Shown: positions 7,529-18,127, counted from the stretch's first letter. The stretch: DNA of 64,000 nucleotides from Pseudomonadota bacterium (GCA_023388965.1 JAEWFF010000073.1:62001-126000), one strand, 5' to 3'. A program made the numbers and translations. Notes: generated by a model from the sequence alone, not told the origin.

Positions 7529-8251
7529 ATGCGCCACGCGCTTGCCGTCGTCCTCGCCCTCGCCGCCACCCCCGCTCTGGCGCAGGAGCCGCCGCCTCCG
7601 CCGCCGCGCGCCGCCACATTCGCTCTGTCCGGCGAAGGCCTGGTTTCCGCACGGCCCGATCTCGCCATTGTGCGCTCGGGCGTCGTCACCGAGGGCAAGA
7701 CAGCGCGCGAGGCGCTCGACGCCAATACGCAGGCCATGGCCAAGCTCGTCGCCAGCATCAAGAGCGCCGGCATCGAGGACAGGGACATCGCGACCTCCAA
7801 TTTCTCGGTCCAGCCGCGCTACATCCACAGCGAGCGTAGGAACGGCACGCAGGAGCCGCCGCGCATCGACGGCTACGAGGTCCGCAACACCGTCACCGTC
7901 CGGGTGCGCGATCTCGGCAAGCTCGGCGGCGTGCTCGACACCGCCGTCAGCGAAGGCGCGAACCAGATCGAGGGCCTGAGCTTCGACATCTCCGAAAAGG
8001 CCGGGCTTCTGGCGGAAGCGCGCAAAAAGGCGCTGGCGGATGCGCGCGCCAAGGCCGAACTCTATGCCGAGGCGGCCGGCGTGAAGCTCGGCCGGCTGCG
8101 CGAGCTCAGCGAGCAGCAGTTCGGCGGGCCGCCGCGTCCCATGATGCGGATGGAAGCGATGGCCGCCGCCCCGCAGGCGGATGTGCCGATCGAGGCCGGC
8201 GAGCAGGATATCCGGGTGAACATTTCCACCGTCTGGGAAATTGCGCCCTGA
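7529..8251 (+). CDS. SIMPL-domain (DUF541) periplasmic protein
   Basis: A 240-residue exported protein. The start at 7529 has ACAGGAG 8 bases upstream and gives signal peptide MRHALAVVLALAATPALA. A frame reaching back to 7406 would overlap the tRNA gene. The mature protein has the DUF541 core: SGEGLVSARPDLAIVRSGV, DRDIATSNFSVQPRY, an IDGYEVRNTVTVRVRDL block, and the helical AEARKKALADARAKAELYA segment. Family members (SIMPL, BP26 of Brucella, YggE) are periplasmic, form ring-like assemblies in BP26, and are linked to oxidative stress. The exact role is unknown. The next gene starts 37 bases later. Confidence 0.9.
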   Translation: MRHALAVVLALAATPALAQEPPPPPPRAATFALSGEGLVSARPDLAIVRSGVVTEGKTAREALDANTQAMAKLVASIKSAGIEDRDIATSNFSVQPRYIHSERRNGTQEPPRIDGYEVRNTVTVRVRDLGKLGGVLDTAVSEGANQIEGLSFDISEKAGLLAEARKKALADARAKAELYAEAAGVKLGRLRELSEQQFGGPPRPMMRMEAMAAAPQADVPIEAGEQDIRVNISTVWEIAP

Positions 8252-8288
8252 CATCGACGCCGGAGATCGTGCGGCCTATGCTGGCCGC

Positions 8289-8618
8289 ATGATTCCGCCG
8301 CACGCCCTTTCCGGGCGGCAGATCGCCGCCGCCCGCGCGCTCACCTCGACCCCTCAGGCCGTTCTGGCCGAGGCGGCGGGGATTTCCCTCAAGACGCTGC
8401 GCCGCATGGAAGCAAACGGCGTCAACATTCCCACCGGCAAGGAGCCGTGCAAGGTCGCCGCGGTGCGCCGCGCGCTCGAGGATTTCGGGGCGCAGTTCCT
8501 CGCCGAGGATGAGCTTGGCGGCGTCGGCGTCCGGCTGAAATTCACCCGCTCGGAGGCGCGCCAGATCGGCGGCTGGGAAGGCGAAGGCGGCAGCGTCGCC
8601 GACGACGACGTGCAGTAA
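8289..8618 (+). CDS. Small helix-turn-helix (XRE-like) regulator
   Basis: About 109 residues from ATG 8289 (a frame from 8241 would overlap the SIMPL gene). The N-terminal half reads as a Cro/C1-type HTH: GRQIAAARALTSTPQAVLAEAAGISLKTLRRMEANG, with a recognition helix followed by a loop GVNIPTGKEP. The C-terminal part (VRRALEDFGAQFL...GGVGVRLKF) resembles the tails of short alphaproteobacterial XRE proteins. Target genes are unknown. The location downstream of the SIMPL gene and convergent with the SMR gene gives no clear hint. Confidence 0.75.
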   Translation: MIPPHALSGRQIAAARALTSTPQAVLAEAAGISLKTLRRMEANGVNIPTGKEPCKVAAVRRALEDFGAQFLAEDELGGVGVRLKFTRSEARQIGGWEGEGGSVADDDVQ

Positions 8619-8640
8619 GGCTCCCTGCCCCTGCCCCTGC

Positions 8641-8973
8641 CTAATGCGCGGTGGTTTTCGACATCAGGTTGAGCACCAGAACGCCGGCGACGATCAGGGC
8701 GATGCCGGCGAAGGCCGGAAGATCGGGGCGCTGTCCGTACATGGCCCATGCCGCCAATGTGACCAGCACGATGCCCGCGCCGGACCAGATGCCATAGGCG
8801 ATGCCGACCGGAATGCGGTCGAGCACCAGCGACAGGAAGAAGAACGCCGCGCCATAGCCTACGGCGACCACGACCGAGGGCCAGAGCCGGGTAAAACCCT
8901 CGGCGGATTTCATCGCGGTCGTGGCGATGACCTCGCACAGGATCGCAAGCGCAAGCACGGCATAAGCGGGCAT
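8641..8973 (-). CDS. SMR-family multidrug / quaternary ammonium efflux protein
   Basis: A 110-residue inner membrane protein with four helices. It has the essential proton/drug glutamate in helix 1 (LAILCEVIATTAMKSAEGF) and the family signature in helix 3 (IPVGIAYGIWSGAGIVLVT). These match EmrE/QacE proteins, which exchange protons for lipophilic cations as antiparallel dimers. The ATG at 8973 is chosen because GGAGG lies 5 bases upstream. An earlier in-frame ATG lacks spacing. The Shine-Dalgarno lies inside a perfect 18-base palindrome. Substrates such as guanidinium cannot be excluded. I see no ykkC-type riboswitch. Confidence 0.92.
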   Translation of the reverse strand: MPAYAVLALAILCEVIATTAMKSAEGFTRLWPSVVVAVGYGAAFFFLSLVLDRIPVGIAYGIWSGAGIVLVTLAAWAMYGQRPDLPAFAGIALIVAGVLVLNLMSKTTAH

Positions 8974-8977
8974 GAAA

Positions 8978-8995
8978 ACCTCCATTCATGGAGGT
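8978..8995. promoter_or_regulatory. Palindrome covering the SMR gene ribosome binding site
   Basis: Arms ACCTCCAT and ATGGAGGT separated by TC, a perfect inverted repeat. It includes the GGAGG that serves the SMR start at 8973, so as RNA the hairpin would hide the Shine-Dalgarno. As DNA it could be an operator. Confidence 0.5.
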
Positions 8996-9092
8996 CTCTA
9001 ACGATCAGAAATCGCCGTGCGCGTCACGTTCGCAGTTCGGGCGCGCGTCTCGAACTATGGCGGAGGCTTAGGGCCACATATACGGTGCCCAT

Positions 9093-9236
9093 CCTCTCCC
9101 CTTGTGGGAGAGGACGACTCATGGCCGCAAGGCCGAGCGGGGTGAGGGGGAATCACAAACTACGAACTTGCCGTTGCCCCTCACCCGGTCGCCTTCGGCG
9201 ACTCGACCTCTCCCGCAGGCGGGAGAGGCGAAGGCC
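9093..9236. repeat. Dispersed palindromic repeat, family A, copy 1
   Basis: The stem-loop CCTCTCCCCTTGTGGGAGAGG opens the element and CTCTCCCGCAGGCGGGAGAG closes it. Inner halves GGTGAGGGGGAA and TTGCCCCTCACC are also complementary. Similar elements occur at 20.12, 21.00 and 55.14 kb. It fills most of the 8996-9319 gap, where no gene is seen. Confidence 0.85.
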
Positions 9237-9319
9237 GAGACCCCGCCCCGCAGAAGACAACCCCCACTCCACCCGCCTCGCATCAGCCGCGATGTTCTGC
9301 TAACGTTCCGCCTGATTCC

Positions 9320-10429
9320 ATGCCGAAATTCACCCCCCACCAGAACGCCGCGCTGAAAGCGGCCTCGGACTGGCTGAAAGCCAGGCCCGGCCGCAACGGC
9401 ACGCCGCAGATATTCCGCCTGTTCGGCTATGCCGGAACGGGCAAGACCACCCTCGCCCGCCATCTGGCCGACGGGGTCGAGGGCACGGTCAAATACGCCG
9501 CCTTCACCGGCAAGGCCGCGCTCGTCATGCGGGCGCGCGGCTGCGACGGCGCCTCGACCCTGCACAGCCTCATCTACAAGCCGCGCGAAACGAACGAGGA
9601 AACGCCCTCCTTCGAGCTGTGGGACGATGCCCCCGCCTCGCGCGCTAAACTCATCGTCGTCGACGAGGCCTCGATGGTGGACGCGGAACTCGGCCGCGAT
9701 CTGCTGTCCTTCGGCGCGCCGGTGCTCGTTCTCGGCGATCCGGCGCAATTGCCGCCGATCCAGGGCGGCGGCTTCTTCACCGGTCAGGAGCCCGACGTGA
9801 TGCTGACCGAGGTGCACCGCCAGGCGCAGGACGATCCCATCGTGCGCCTGTCCATGCAGGTGCGCGAGGGCCGCGAACTCGAACCCGGCGATTACGGCGA
9901 CACGCAGATCGTGCGCAAGGAAGACCTCGATCCCGCACGCGTGATCGGCGCCGAACAGGTGCTCGTCGGCCGCAACAATACGCGACGTGCCTACAATCTG
10001 CGCATGCGCCAGCGCCGCGGCTTCGAGGGCGATTTCCCGATGGCCGGCGACAAGCTCGTCTGCCTGCGCAACAACCGCCGCAAGGCGCTGTTCAATGGCG
10101 GGTTGTGGACCGTCACCGAGCGGCGCACCTCGCGCTCGAAAATGGTCTCGTTGCGCATCAAGCCGGAGGACGATCCGTCCGCGCGCGAAACCCGCGTCAG
10201 CATCCGGCCCGAATGCTTCACCGGCGGCATCGAGGACCTGTCGTGGGAAGACCGGCGTCATTACGACGAATTCGATTTCGGCTATGTGCTGACCGTGCAC
10301 AAAAGCCAGGGCTCGCAATGGGACGATGTCGTCCTGTTCGACGAGAGCTTCGCCTTCTCCGACAGCCGGGCGCGCTGGCTCTATACCGGCATCACGCGCG
10401 CGGCCAAGCGGCTCTGCGTCGTGCTCTGA
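9320..10429 (+). CDS. RecD-like superfamily 1 DNA helicase
   Basis: A 369-residue ATPase with SF1 helicase motifs in order: Walker A GYAGTGKTT, motif II VDEASMVD, motif III GDPAQLPP, motif V TVHKSQGSQWDDV and motif VI YTGITRA. This is the minimal RecD/RecD2-like core with UvrD_C_2 ending, much shorter than RecD of RecBCD and with no RecB or RecC beside it. Such stand-alone proteins probably unwind DNA 5'-3' in repair or recombination. The partner and substrate are unknown. The start ATG at 9320 lacks an evident Shine-Dalgarno. A 77-base gap leads to msrB. Confidence 0.9.
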   Translation: MPKFTPHQNAALKAASDWLKARPGRNGTPQIFRLFGYAGTGKTTLARHLADGVEGTVKYAAFTGKAALVMRARGCDGASTLHSLIYKPRETNEETPSFELWDDAPASRAKLIVVDEASMVDAELGRDLLSFGAPVLVLGDPAQLPPIQGGGFFTGQEPDVMLTEVHRQAQDDPIVRLSMQVREGRELEPGDYGDTQIVRKEDLDPARVIGAEQVLVGRNNTRRAYNLRMRQRRGFEGDFPMAGDKLVCLRNNRRKALFNGGLWTVTERRTSRSKMVSLRIKPEDDPSARETRVSIRPECFTGGIEDLSWEDRRHYDEFDFGYVLTVHKSQGSQWDDVVLFDESFAFSDSRARWLYTGITRAAKRLCVVL

Positions 10430-10506
10430 CGCCCGCTCTGGCACGCATCGCCGCCGCACCCCATATTAGCGCCATCACCAATCGAACAATCCGGGGACAA
10501 CGACGC

Positions 10507-10902
10507 ATGAACACTTTTCCCGTCACCCGCACCGAGGCCGAATGGCGCGAACGCCTAACGCCGGAACAATTCCACATCATGCGCGAGCACGGCACGGAAT
10601 ATCCGGGAAGCTGCGCCCTGCTGGATGAAAAGCGCCCCGGCACGTTTTCGTGCGTGGGCTGCGACCGGCCGCTGTTCCAGTCCGATGTGAAATTCGAATC
10701 CGGCACCGGCTGGCCGAGCTTCAACGCGCCCGTTCCCGGCGCCATCGCCACCTCGTCCGATGCCCGCCTCGGCATGGAGCGTACCGAAGTGCATTGCGTC
10801 ACCTGCGGCAGCCATCTCGGCCATGTTTTTGCGGACGGCCCGCCGCCGAGCGGCCTGCGCTATTGCATCAACGGCGTCGCGCTGAAGTTCACGCCCGCCT
10901 GA
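10507..10902 (+). CDS. msrB: Peptide-methionine (R)-S-oxide reductase
   Basis: 131 residues. Reduces methionine-R-sulfoxide in oxidised proteins. Zinc is held by C49-x2-C52 and C97-x2-C100. The catalytic Cys is C120 in the RYCINGVAL motif. The conserved SGTGWPSF and TEVHC blocks are present. There is no signal peptide, so it is cytoplasmic. The start at 10507 is chosen because MNTFPVTRTEAEWRERLTPEQ is the usual N-terminus; a longer frame in phase overlaps the helicase gene. Confidence 0.95.
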   Translation: MNTFPVTRTEAEWRERLTPEQFHIMREHGTEYPGSCALLDEKRPGTFSCVGCDRPLFQSDVKFESGTGWPSFNAPVPGAIATSSDARLGMERTEVHCVTCGSHLGHVFADGPPPSGLRYCINGVALKFTPA

Positions 10903-10985
10903 CGCCGGGCCGAACTGTCACAGACACCGTCACGGAGCTGTCGCCGCAATGTCGTACGCGCTTCCTGTAACAAGGGAGGCGAACG

Positions 10986-11759
10986 ATGCTGCGGCACGCG
11001 GACGGAAGTGCGGGCGATGCGAATTACGGTGTCATCGGCACCGGCTATACGGACTACCGTCAGCCGGAACCGAAAATCGCCGCTCACCTTCATGCGGCGC
11101 TCGGCGGCGCGCGCAAGGTTCTGAACATCGGCGCCGGCGCGGGTTCCTACGAACCTCTCGACCGCGAAATCGTTGCGGTCGAGCCCTCCGCATCCATGCG
11201 CGCGCTGCGTCCGTCCCATCTGTCGCGGGCCATCGATGCCTTCGCCGAGAACCTGCCCTTCGACGACCATACATTCGATGCCGCCATGGCGAGTTTCACG
11301 GTCCATCAATGGAGCGATCTGCGCGCCGGGCTCCGCGAGGTCCGCCGCGTCACGCGCGGGCCCGTGGTCATTCTGAGCTGCGATCCGGATCTCGTCGAGA
11401 ATTTCTGGCTGAGCGATTACGCGCCGCTCGTCCTGTCGACCGAAGCGCGCCGCTATCCGTCCGCCGCGCGCATCGCCGAAGACATCGGCGGCGAGATCGA
11501 GGTAAAGACCGTTCCCATTCCCCTCCACTGCTGCGACGGTTTCAACGAAGCCTATTACGGCCGCCCGGAACGCCTTCTCGAGGATGGGGCACGCAAGGCC
11601 AATTCGGCGTGGCGCTTCGTCGAGCCGACCATTGCCGCGGACTATGTCCGCGCTCTTCGGGACGAACTTGCCAGCGGCGAATGGGACCGTCATTACGGCC
11701 ACCTGCGCACCCAGTTGGAGTTCGACGGCTCTCTGCGTCTCTTCATCGCCCGGGCATAA
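10986..11759 (+). CDS. Class I SAM-dependent methyltransferase
   Basis: A 257-residue soluble enzyme. SAM-binding motif I is VLNIGAGAGSYEP, the acidic post-motif is IVAVEPSASM, and motif IV/post lies around FDDHTFDAAMASFTVHQW, giving the UbiE/Methyltransf_11 pattern. The C-terminal third is family-specific (DGFNEAYYGRPERLLEDGAR). GGGAGG lies 6 bases before the ATG. The acceptor substrate is unknown. It converges with fdh; a shared hairpin lies between them. Confidence 0.85.
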   Translation: MLRHADGSAGDANYGVIGTGYTDYRQPEPKIAAHLHAALGGARKVLNIGAGAGSYEPLDREIVAVEPSASMRALRPSHLSRAIDAFAENLPFDDHTFDAAMASFTVHQWSDLRAGLREVRRVTRGPVVILSCDPDLVENFWLSDYAPLVLSTEARRYPSAARIAEDIGGEIEVKTVPIPLHCCDGFNEAYYGRPERLLEDGARKANSAWRFVEPTIAADYVRALRDELASGEWDRHYGHLRTQLEFDGSLRLFIARA

Positions 11760-11794
11760 AAAAGGCGCGGATGCCGGGAGCATCCGGCGCCTTC
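11758..11794 (-). terminator. Rho-independent terminator of fdh
   Basis: On the minus strand a GGCGCCGGATGC...GCATCCGCGCC stem (one bulge) is followed by TTTTTT. It also sits just after the plus-strand methyltransferase stop and may serve both. Confidence 0.75.
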
Positions 11795-11877
11795 AGTGTT
11801 CGCGCGCTTGCGGCTCGTTCAGCGGCTCGACTGCGGATGGAAAGTCGCCGCCGGGGCCATGGGCCGCGCGAAATGCG

Positions 11878-13086
11878 TTACGCCAGTTCCTTCTTCTTGT
11901 ACTTCGCCGCCTCTTCGGCGCCGCCGGTCGCATCGCCCTTCGAATAGGAATGCGCGCCGACACCGGCCAGAGCGCCGTCCTGCACGATCAGATATTCGTC
12001 GCGGATCGGACGGCCCTCGAAGAAGCATTCGAGGATTTCGCGCGTGCCGGCCGCATAACGCGCCTGCGCCGAAAGCGAGGTGCCCGACATATGCGGCGTC
12101 ATGCCTTCGTTCGGCATGGTGCGCCACGGATGATCGTTTGGCGCCGGCTGCGGGAACCAGACATCGCCCGCATAGCCCGCGAGCTTGCCCGATTCCATGG
12201 CACGCACCATCGCGTCGCGGTCGCACAATTTTCCGCGTGCCGTATTGACGATATAGGCGCCGCGCTTGAACAGCTTGAGCGTCTCGTCGTTGATCATGTG
12301 CTCGGTTTCCGGATGCAGCGGGCAGTTGAGCGTGACCACGTCGCAATGCGGATACATGTCCTCGCGCGTGTCGTGCCAGGTCAGGTTCAGTTCCTTTTCC
12401 GTCTCCGGCGGCAGGCGATGGCGGTCGGTATAATGCAGTTTCACCTCGAAGGGCGCGAGACGGCGCAGAACCGCAAGGCCGATGCGGCCGGCGGCAACCG
12501 TGCCGACATGCATGCCTTCGAGATCGTAGGACTGCGTCACCGCATCGGCGATGTTCCAGCCGCCCTTGCGGGCGATGTCATGCGCGGGGATGTAATTGCG
12601 CACGAGACCGAGGATCATCATCACGACGTGCTCGGCGACCGAGATCGAATTGCAGAACGTGACTTCGGCGACGGTGACGTTGCGTTCCATCGCGGCCTGC
12701 AGATCGACATGGTCCGAGCCGATGCCGGCCGTCAACGCCAGCTTCAGCTTGGGCGCCTTGGCGATGCGCTCCTTGGTCAGATAGGCCGGCCAGAACGGCT
12801 GGGAGATGATGACGTCGGCATCGTGCAGATGCTTTTCCAGTTCCGAATCCGGACCGTCCTTGGAACTCGTCACCACATGTTCGTGGCCGAGGCTCTTCAG
12901 CCATTTGGAAAGGCCGAGATTGCCGGACACCGAGCCCAGCATTTCGCCCGGCTTGAAATCGATCGCCTTGGGCGTCGGCGCCGTCTGGCCGTCGGCATAG
13001 CGTTTGATTTCCGGAATATCGTCCCGCGCATATTTCGGCGGAAAGCCGCCTTGCGGATCGTCGTACAGTACGGAAACGATTTTCAT
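11878..13086 (-). CDS. fdh: NAD-dependent formate dehydrogenase
   Basis: 402 residues, the size of the Pseudomonas sp. 101-type enzyme. Oxidises formate to CO2 with reduction of NAD+, metal-free, in the cytosol. Visible landmarks are the PFWP loop at residues 97-100, the NAD-binding fingerprint GTVAAGRIG at 195-203, and the family-specific TPHMSGTSLSAQ segment that carries the catalytic His. AAGGAGG is 8 bases before the ATG. Downstream is a strong terminator, and upstream (same strand) is a LysR gene with a perfect palindrome between them. In methylotrophs and oxalate users it supplies NADH from formate. An OxlT-like antiporter lies 21 kb away. Confidence 0.96.
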   Translation of the reverse strand: MKIVSVLYDDPQGGFPPKYARDDIPEIKRYADGQTAPTPKAIDFKPGEMLGSVSGNLGLSKWLKSLGHEHVVTSSKDGPDSELEKHLHDADVIISQPFWPAYLTKERIAKAPKLKLALTAGIGSDHVDLQAAMERNVTVAEVTFCNSISVAEHVVMMILGLVRNYIPAHDIARKGGWNIADAVTQSYDLEGMHVGTVAAGRIGLAVLRRLAPFEVKLHYTDRHRLPPETEKELNLTWHDTREDMYPHCDVVTLNCPLHPETEHMINDETLKLFKRGAYIVNTARGKLCDRDAMVRAMESGKLAGYAGDVWFPQPAPNDHPWRTMPNEGMTPHMSGTSLSAQARYAAGTREILECFFEGRPIRDEYLIVQDGALAGVGAHSYSKGDATGGAEEAAKYKKKELA

Positions 13087-13269
13087 GACACGTCCCTCCT
13101 TGAGCGTCCGTGCCGCGCTGCGGACATGGCTCCGCCCTGCCCCGGAATCGGGGTTTGCACGGGTGATATGTCGTTACGTGGCCGGTACCGCGAACGCCCT
13201 GTGGCGCCGCTTCTGTACGCATAGTCTGCGGCGGCCCGCCGCATAGTTCCAACTATTTGTTTCTTGTTT

Positions 13270-13290
13270 TTGATAGCCTCGGGCTATCAA
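13270..13290. promoter_or_regulatory. Perfect inverted repeat upstream of fdh, candidate LysR operator
   Basis: Nine-base arms TTGATAGCC and GGCTATCAA around TCG, about 184 bases upstream of the fdh start and overlapping the stop codon of the LysR gene. There is no T-run on the minus strand, so it is not a typical terminator. The GGCTATC(A/G)AT half-site recurs upstream of the LysR gene at 14274-14283. Confidence 0.5.
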
Positions 13291-14201
13291 TACGCGATAT
13301 TGCTTTCCAGCTTCTGCCGCATCTCCGGCTTGCGCGCTTCAGCGAGAAGAGCTTTCGCCAAAGGCTGCAAGGGCTCCCGCTCGGCAACGACCAGTCCGAC
13401 CTGGTGTTTCGCTTCGGGGCCCGTCAGCTTTAGGGTCGTCAGCCCGTCGAGCGCGCCCATCACCGACAGATATGGATGCGGCAGCACCGTGGACCAGCGT
13501 GTCGTCCTCAGGTGCTGAAGCAACGCGAACGGCGAATTGGTCTCGAAGATCGGCTCGACCGTCACCCCAGCCTCGCGAAAATGCATGTCGAGAATGCGGC
13601 GGTTCTGCATGTCCGGCGTCATCAGAGCGAGTTGCAGCGTGGCCGCCTCGGCCCAGGTCGCCTTGTCCTTCTTGTCGAAACCGTTGCCGGAAGGCGTGAC
13701 GAGGACATAACGCTCCTCATAGAGCGGGAATGTACGCACGCGCGCCAGCGGCTCGTTGTCGAGATAGGTCAGCCCCGCATCGAGTTCGAACGCGTCGAGC
13801 CCCCGCTGGATTTCGATCGAGGTGAAGGACAGGACCTGGATGGTGACATTCGGATGGGAGGTCGCGAACGCCTCGGTCAGCCAGTGGATCAGCGGCAGCG
13901 CAACGGGAATGACGCCGATCCTCAGCCGTCCGGTGAGGCCGTGTTTCAGGCTGCCGAGTTCCTGCGTCAAGCCCACATAATCCGAGGTCACGCGCTGCGC
14001 CCAGGCCAGCACGCGTTCGCCCTCGGGTGTCAGGCCGACAAAACGATGACCGCGCTCCACGATGAGCACGCCGAGCGTATCCTCGATCTGCTTGATGCCG
14101 GCCGAAAGCGTAGGCTGGGTGACGTTGCAGGCGGCGGCCGCGCGCGCGAAATGCCGTTCGCGGGCAAGCGCGGTCAGATATTGCAACTGGCGGATCAGCA
14201 T
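13287..14201 (-). CDS. LysR-family transcriptional regulator, probable fdh regulator
   Basis: 304 residues. The N-terminal winged HTH (LIRQLQYLTALARERHFARAAAACNVTQPTLSAGIKQIE) is typical of LysR. The remainder is the substrate-binding-like effector domain starting at GRLRIGVIPVALPLIHW. AGGAG is 7 bases before the ATG. It lies immediately upstream of fdh on the same strand, 200 bases apart. LysR proteins adjacent to formate dehydrogenase genes commonly activate them with formate as signal, and that is the inference here. Candidate half-sites lie both before fdh and before the LysR gene itself, which would fit autoregulation. Confidence 0.9.
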   Translation of the reverse strand: MLIRQLQYLTALARERHFARAAAACNVTQPTLSAGIKQIEDTLGVLIVERGHRFVGLTPEGERVLAWAQRVTSDYVGLTQELGSLKHGLTGRLRIGVIPVALPLIHWLTEAFATSHPNVTIQVLSFTSIEIQRGLDAFELDAGLTYLDNEPLARVRTFPLYEERYVLVTPSGNGFDKKDKATWAEAATLQLALMTPDMQNRRILDMHFREAGVTVEPIFETNSPFALLQHLRTTRWSTVLPHPYLSVMGALDGLTTLKLTGPEAKHQVGLVVAEREPLQPLAKALLAEARKPEMRQKLESNIAY

Positions 14202-14273
14202 ATGGCGGCTCCTGTCGGCCGAACCTTACGCAATAGCGCGTAGCTATTCTATTGATCCATATCAATCGCTTTT

Positions 14274-14283
14274 GGCTATCGAT
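14274..14283. promoter_or_regulatory. Half-site GGCTATCGAT upstream of the LysR gene
   Basis: Matches the arm GGCTATCAAT of the palindrome before fdh with one difference. Nearby are ATAGC-GCGTA-GCTAT (14233-14247) and TTGAT-CCAT-ATCAA (14252-14265) inverted repeats, consistent with a LysR-type T-N11-A region. Confidence 0.4.
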
Positions 14284-14367
14284 GTATCGGCAATATCAAT
14301 TTGATGTCGCGGCCGGAAAGCCCGCACAAACCGGCATTCGCCTTTCTCAAGACGGGTGCAGGCAATC

Positions 14368-15145
14368 ATGAACGCTCTCGCTGCCGTTGACGTCTCCGGT
14401 TCGGCTCCGGTTTCTCCCGCGCCGGTCGATTGGGCTGAAATCTACGACCGGCTCGCCGAAATGGAAGAAGCGTTCACGCCGTTTCCAGGTGAATGCGATG
14501 GCGCTGGAGCAGCGGCACACCGTTCTCGATATCGGCGCTGGTTCCGGGCGGCTCTCCCTGCCCATTGCCCAGCGTGTCAGGAGCGTTACGGCGCTCGACA
14601 ATTCGCGGCCGCTGCTTGATCGCCTCGAGCGGCGCGCCCGCGAATCCGGTCAGACCAATATCGTCACTCTCGACAGGGATTGGGACGAGATCGAGCCGCG
14701 CACGGATCTGCCGCGCCACGATGTCGTGATAGCCTCGCGTTACACCGGCGAGAAAGACCTTCTCAAGCTCAACGATGCGGCCAACGAACTCGTCTATCTC
14801 GTCGTCTTCGCCGGCCCCTCCACGCGCGCGCTGCACAGCGCGCTTCTGGAAGGCATCGCCACACCGCCGGATGAAGCCCCGGTCGAGCGTTCGGGCGTGC
14901 TCCGCCTGATGGACGAAATCTCCTCGCTCGGCATCGAACCCAATGTCGTTCATGTGCCCGACGGCTTCGTCCGCTGGTATCGCGACGAGCGCGAGGCGCT
15001 GGCAAGCTTCGACTGGCTCGGTGTCGATCCGTCGCTTCAGGCGGTGCTGAACAGCAATATCCGCCGCTTCCTTCAGGCGCCTCCGCATGGCGGCGTGCGG
15101 TTCGCGGTCGAAACGCGCAGCGCCGTCATCTGGTGGCGCAAGTAA
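14368..15145 (+). pseudogene. Class I methyltransferase with a +1 frameshift near codon 39
   Basis: The first 39 codons (ATG 14368, MNALAAVDVSGSAPVSP..., ending EMEEAFTPF) are in one frame. The SAM-binding motif (MALEQRHTVLDIGAGSGRLS) and the rest are in the next frame. Both halves have GC-rich third positions and together read as one 258-residue protein if base 14485 (a C in TTTCCAG) is skipped. This is a single inserted base, a sequencing error, or less likely programmed shifting. A start inside the second frame (GTG 14489 or ATG 14498) would give a shorter enzyme missing the N-terminal helix. It is divergent from the LysR gene and the substrate is unknown. Confidence 0.7.
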
Positions 15146-15150
15146 ATACG

Positions 15151-15954
15151 TCAGGCTCCGCGCCGGCTCATCATGTGATGGAGCGCGATCCCGCTGGCGG
15201 TCGCCACATTGAGGCTGTCGAGGCCGGGCGCCATCTCGATGCGCACGGTCTCGCAGGTTGACATCAGGCTTTCCGGAAGTCCCGGCCCCTCGCTCCCGAA
15301 CACCAGCGCCGCACGCTCCGACGGCACAAGATCGCCAAGGCGCGTACGTCCCGCGCCGGTAAAGGCAAAGGGCGTGAAACCGTGCGCGCGGAGCAGCGCG
15401 GGAATGTCCGTATCCGGCACGAGCCGCGTGAACGGAACCGTCAGCACCGACCCGACCGAAACCCGGATCGCCTTGCGATAATAAGGATCGCAGGAGCCGG
15501 CATCGAGCAGCACCGCCGCGGCGCCGAACGCTGCCGCATTTCGGAACAGCCCGCCCATATTGTCGTGATTGGAAAGTCCAATCGCGACAGCGATCGTCAC
15601 ACGCTCCGGAAAAGTTCCGAGAAGCGCTTCCGCGCCCACATCCGGTGCCTTGCGTCCGAGCGCCAGGATGCCGCGATGCAGATGGAACCCGGCAATGGCG
15701 TCGAGCACGGATTGCGATGCCGTATGTATCGGAATATCGCCCAACGCGGCCAGAACCGGCATCAGCTTCTCGGCCCGCTTGTCCGCGATCAGGGCCGACA
15801 GGATTTCATGGTGACCGCCTGCCGCCAATGTCCGAAGAACCGTTTCGCCCTCGGCGATGAACAACCCGTCGCGGCCGACAAGATCGCGCTCACGCACCGC
15901 GCGAAACGGCGCGATGGCGGGATCGTCCGGATCGGTGATGGAAATGACGCGCAT
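15151..15954 (-). CDS. TrmH/SpoU-family RNA 2'-O-methyltransferase
   Basis: 267 residues. Methylates ribose 2'-OH of tRNA or rRNA using SAM through a knotted SPOUT fold. The three family motifs are present: NMGGLFRNAAAFG, VFGSEGPGLPE and SLNVATASGIALHH. The N-terminal region (RDGLFIAEGETVLRTLA) is the L30e-like substrate-binding domain typical of rRNA Gm-methylases. It is convergent with the frameshifted methyltransferase gene, with a 5-base gap. The exact nucleotide target is not assignable. Confidence 0.9.
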   Translation of the reverse strand: MRVISITDPDDPAIAPFRAVRERDLVGRDGLFIAEGETVLRTLAAGGHHEILSALIADKRAEKLMPVLAALGDIPIHTASQSVLDAIAGFHLHRGILALGRKAPDVGAEALLGTFPERVTIAVAIGLSNHDNMGGLFRNAAAFGAAAVLLDAGSCDPYYRKAIRVSVGSVLTVPFTRLVPDTDIPALLRAHGFTPFAFTGAGRTRLGDLVPSERAALVFGSEGPGLPESLMSTCETVRIEMAPGLDSLNVATASGIALHHMMSRRGA

Positions 15955-15968
15955 ATCCGCGCGTCACA

Positions 15969-17981
<2,013 letters not shown>

Positions 17982-18127
17982 ATCGTCCGTATCTCTTGAG
18001 GGCCCGTCAGGCGAGCCCGTTACATATAGCGCACAGCCCCCGCCGGAAACATCCGCGAGGGCAACCCGATATCCTTGTCTGCGAACCGGCTTAACCGCGG
18101 CTTAACCACGCAACCGGCTCCAAACGC

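Noticed and set aside
9093..9236. Terminator for the SMR or helicase gene
   Set aside because: The element is a multi-copy composite palindrome without a T-run and fits a dispersed repeat better.
11584..13224. 546-codon plus-strand ORF opposite fdh
   Set aside because: Antisense shadow of formate dehydrogenase; no domain, no Shine-Dalgarno.
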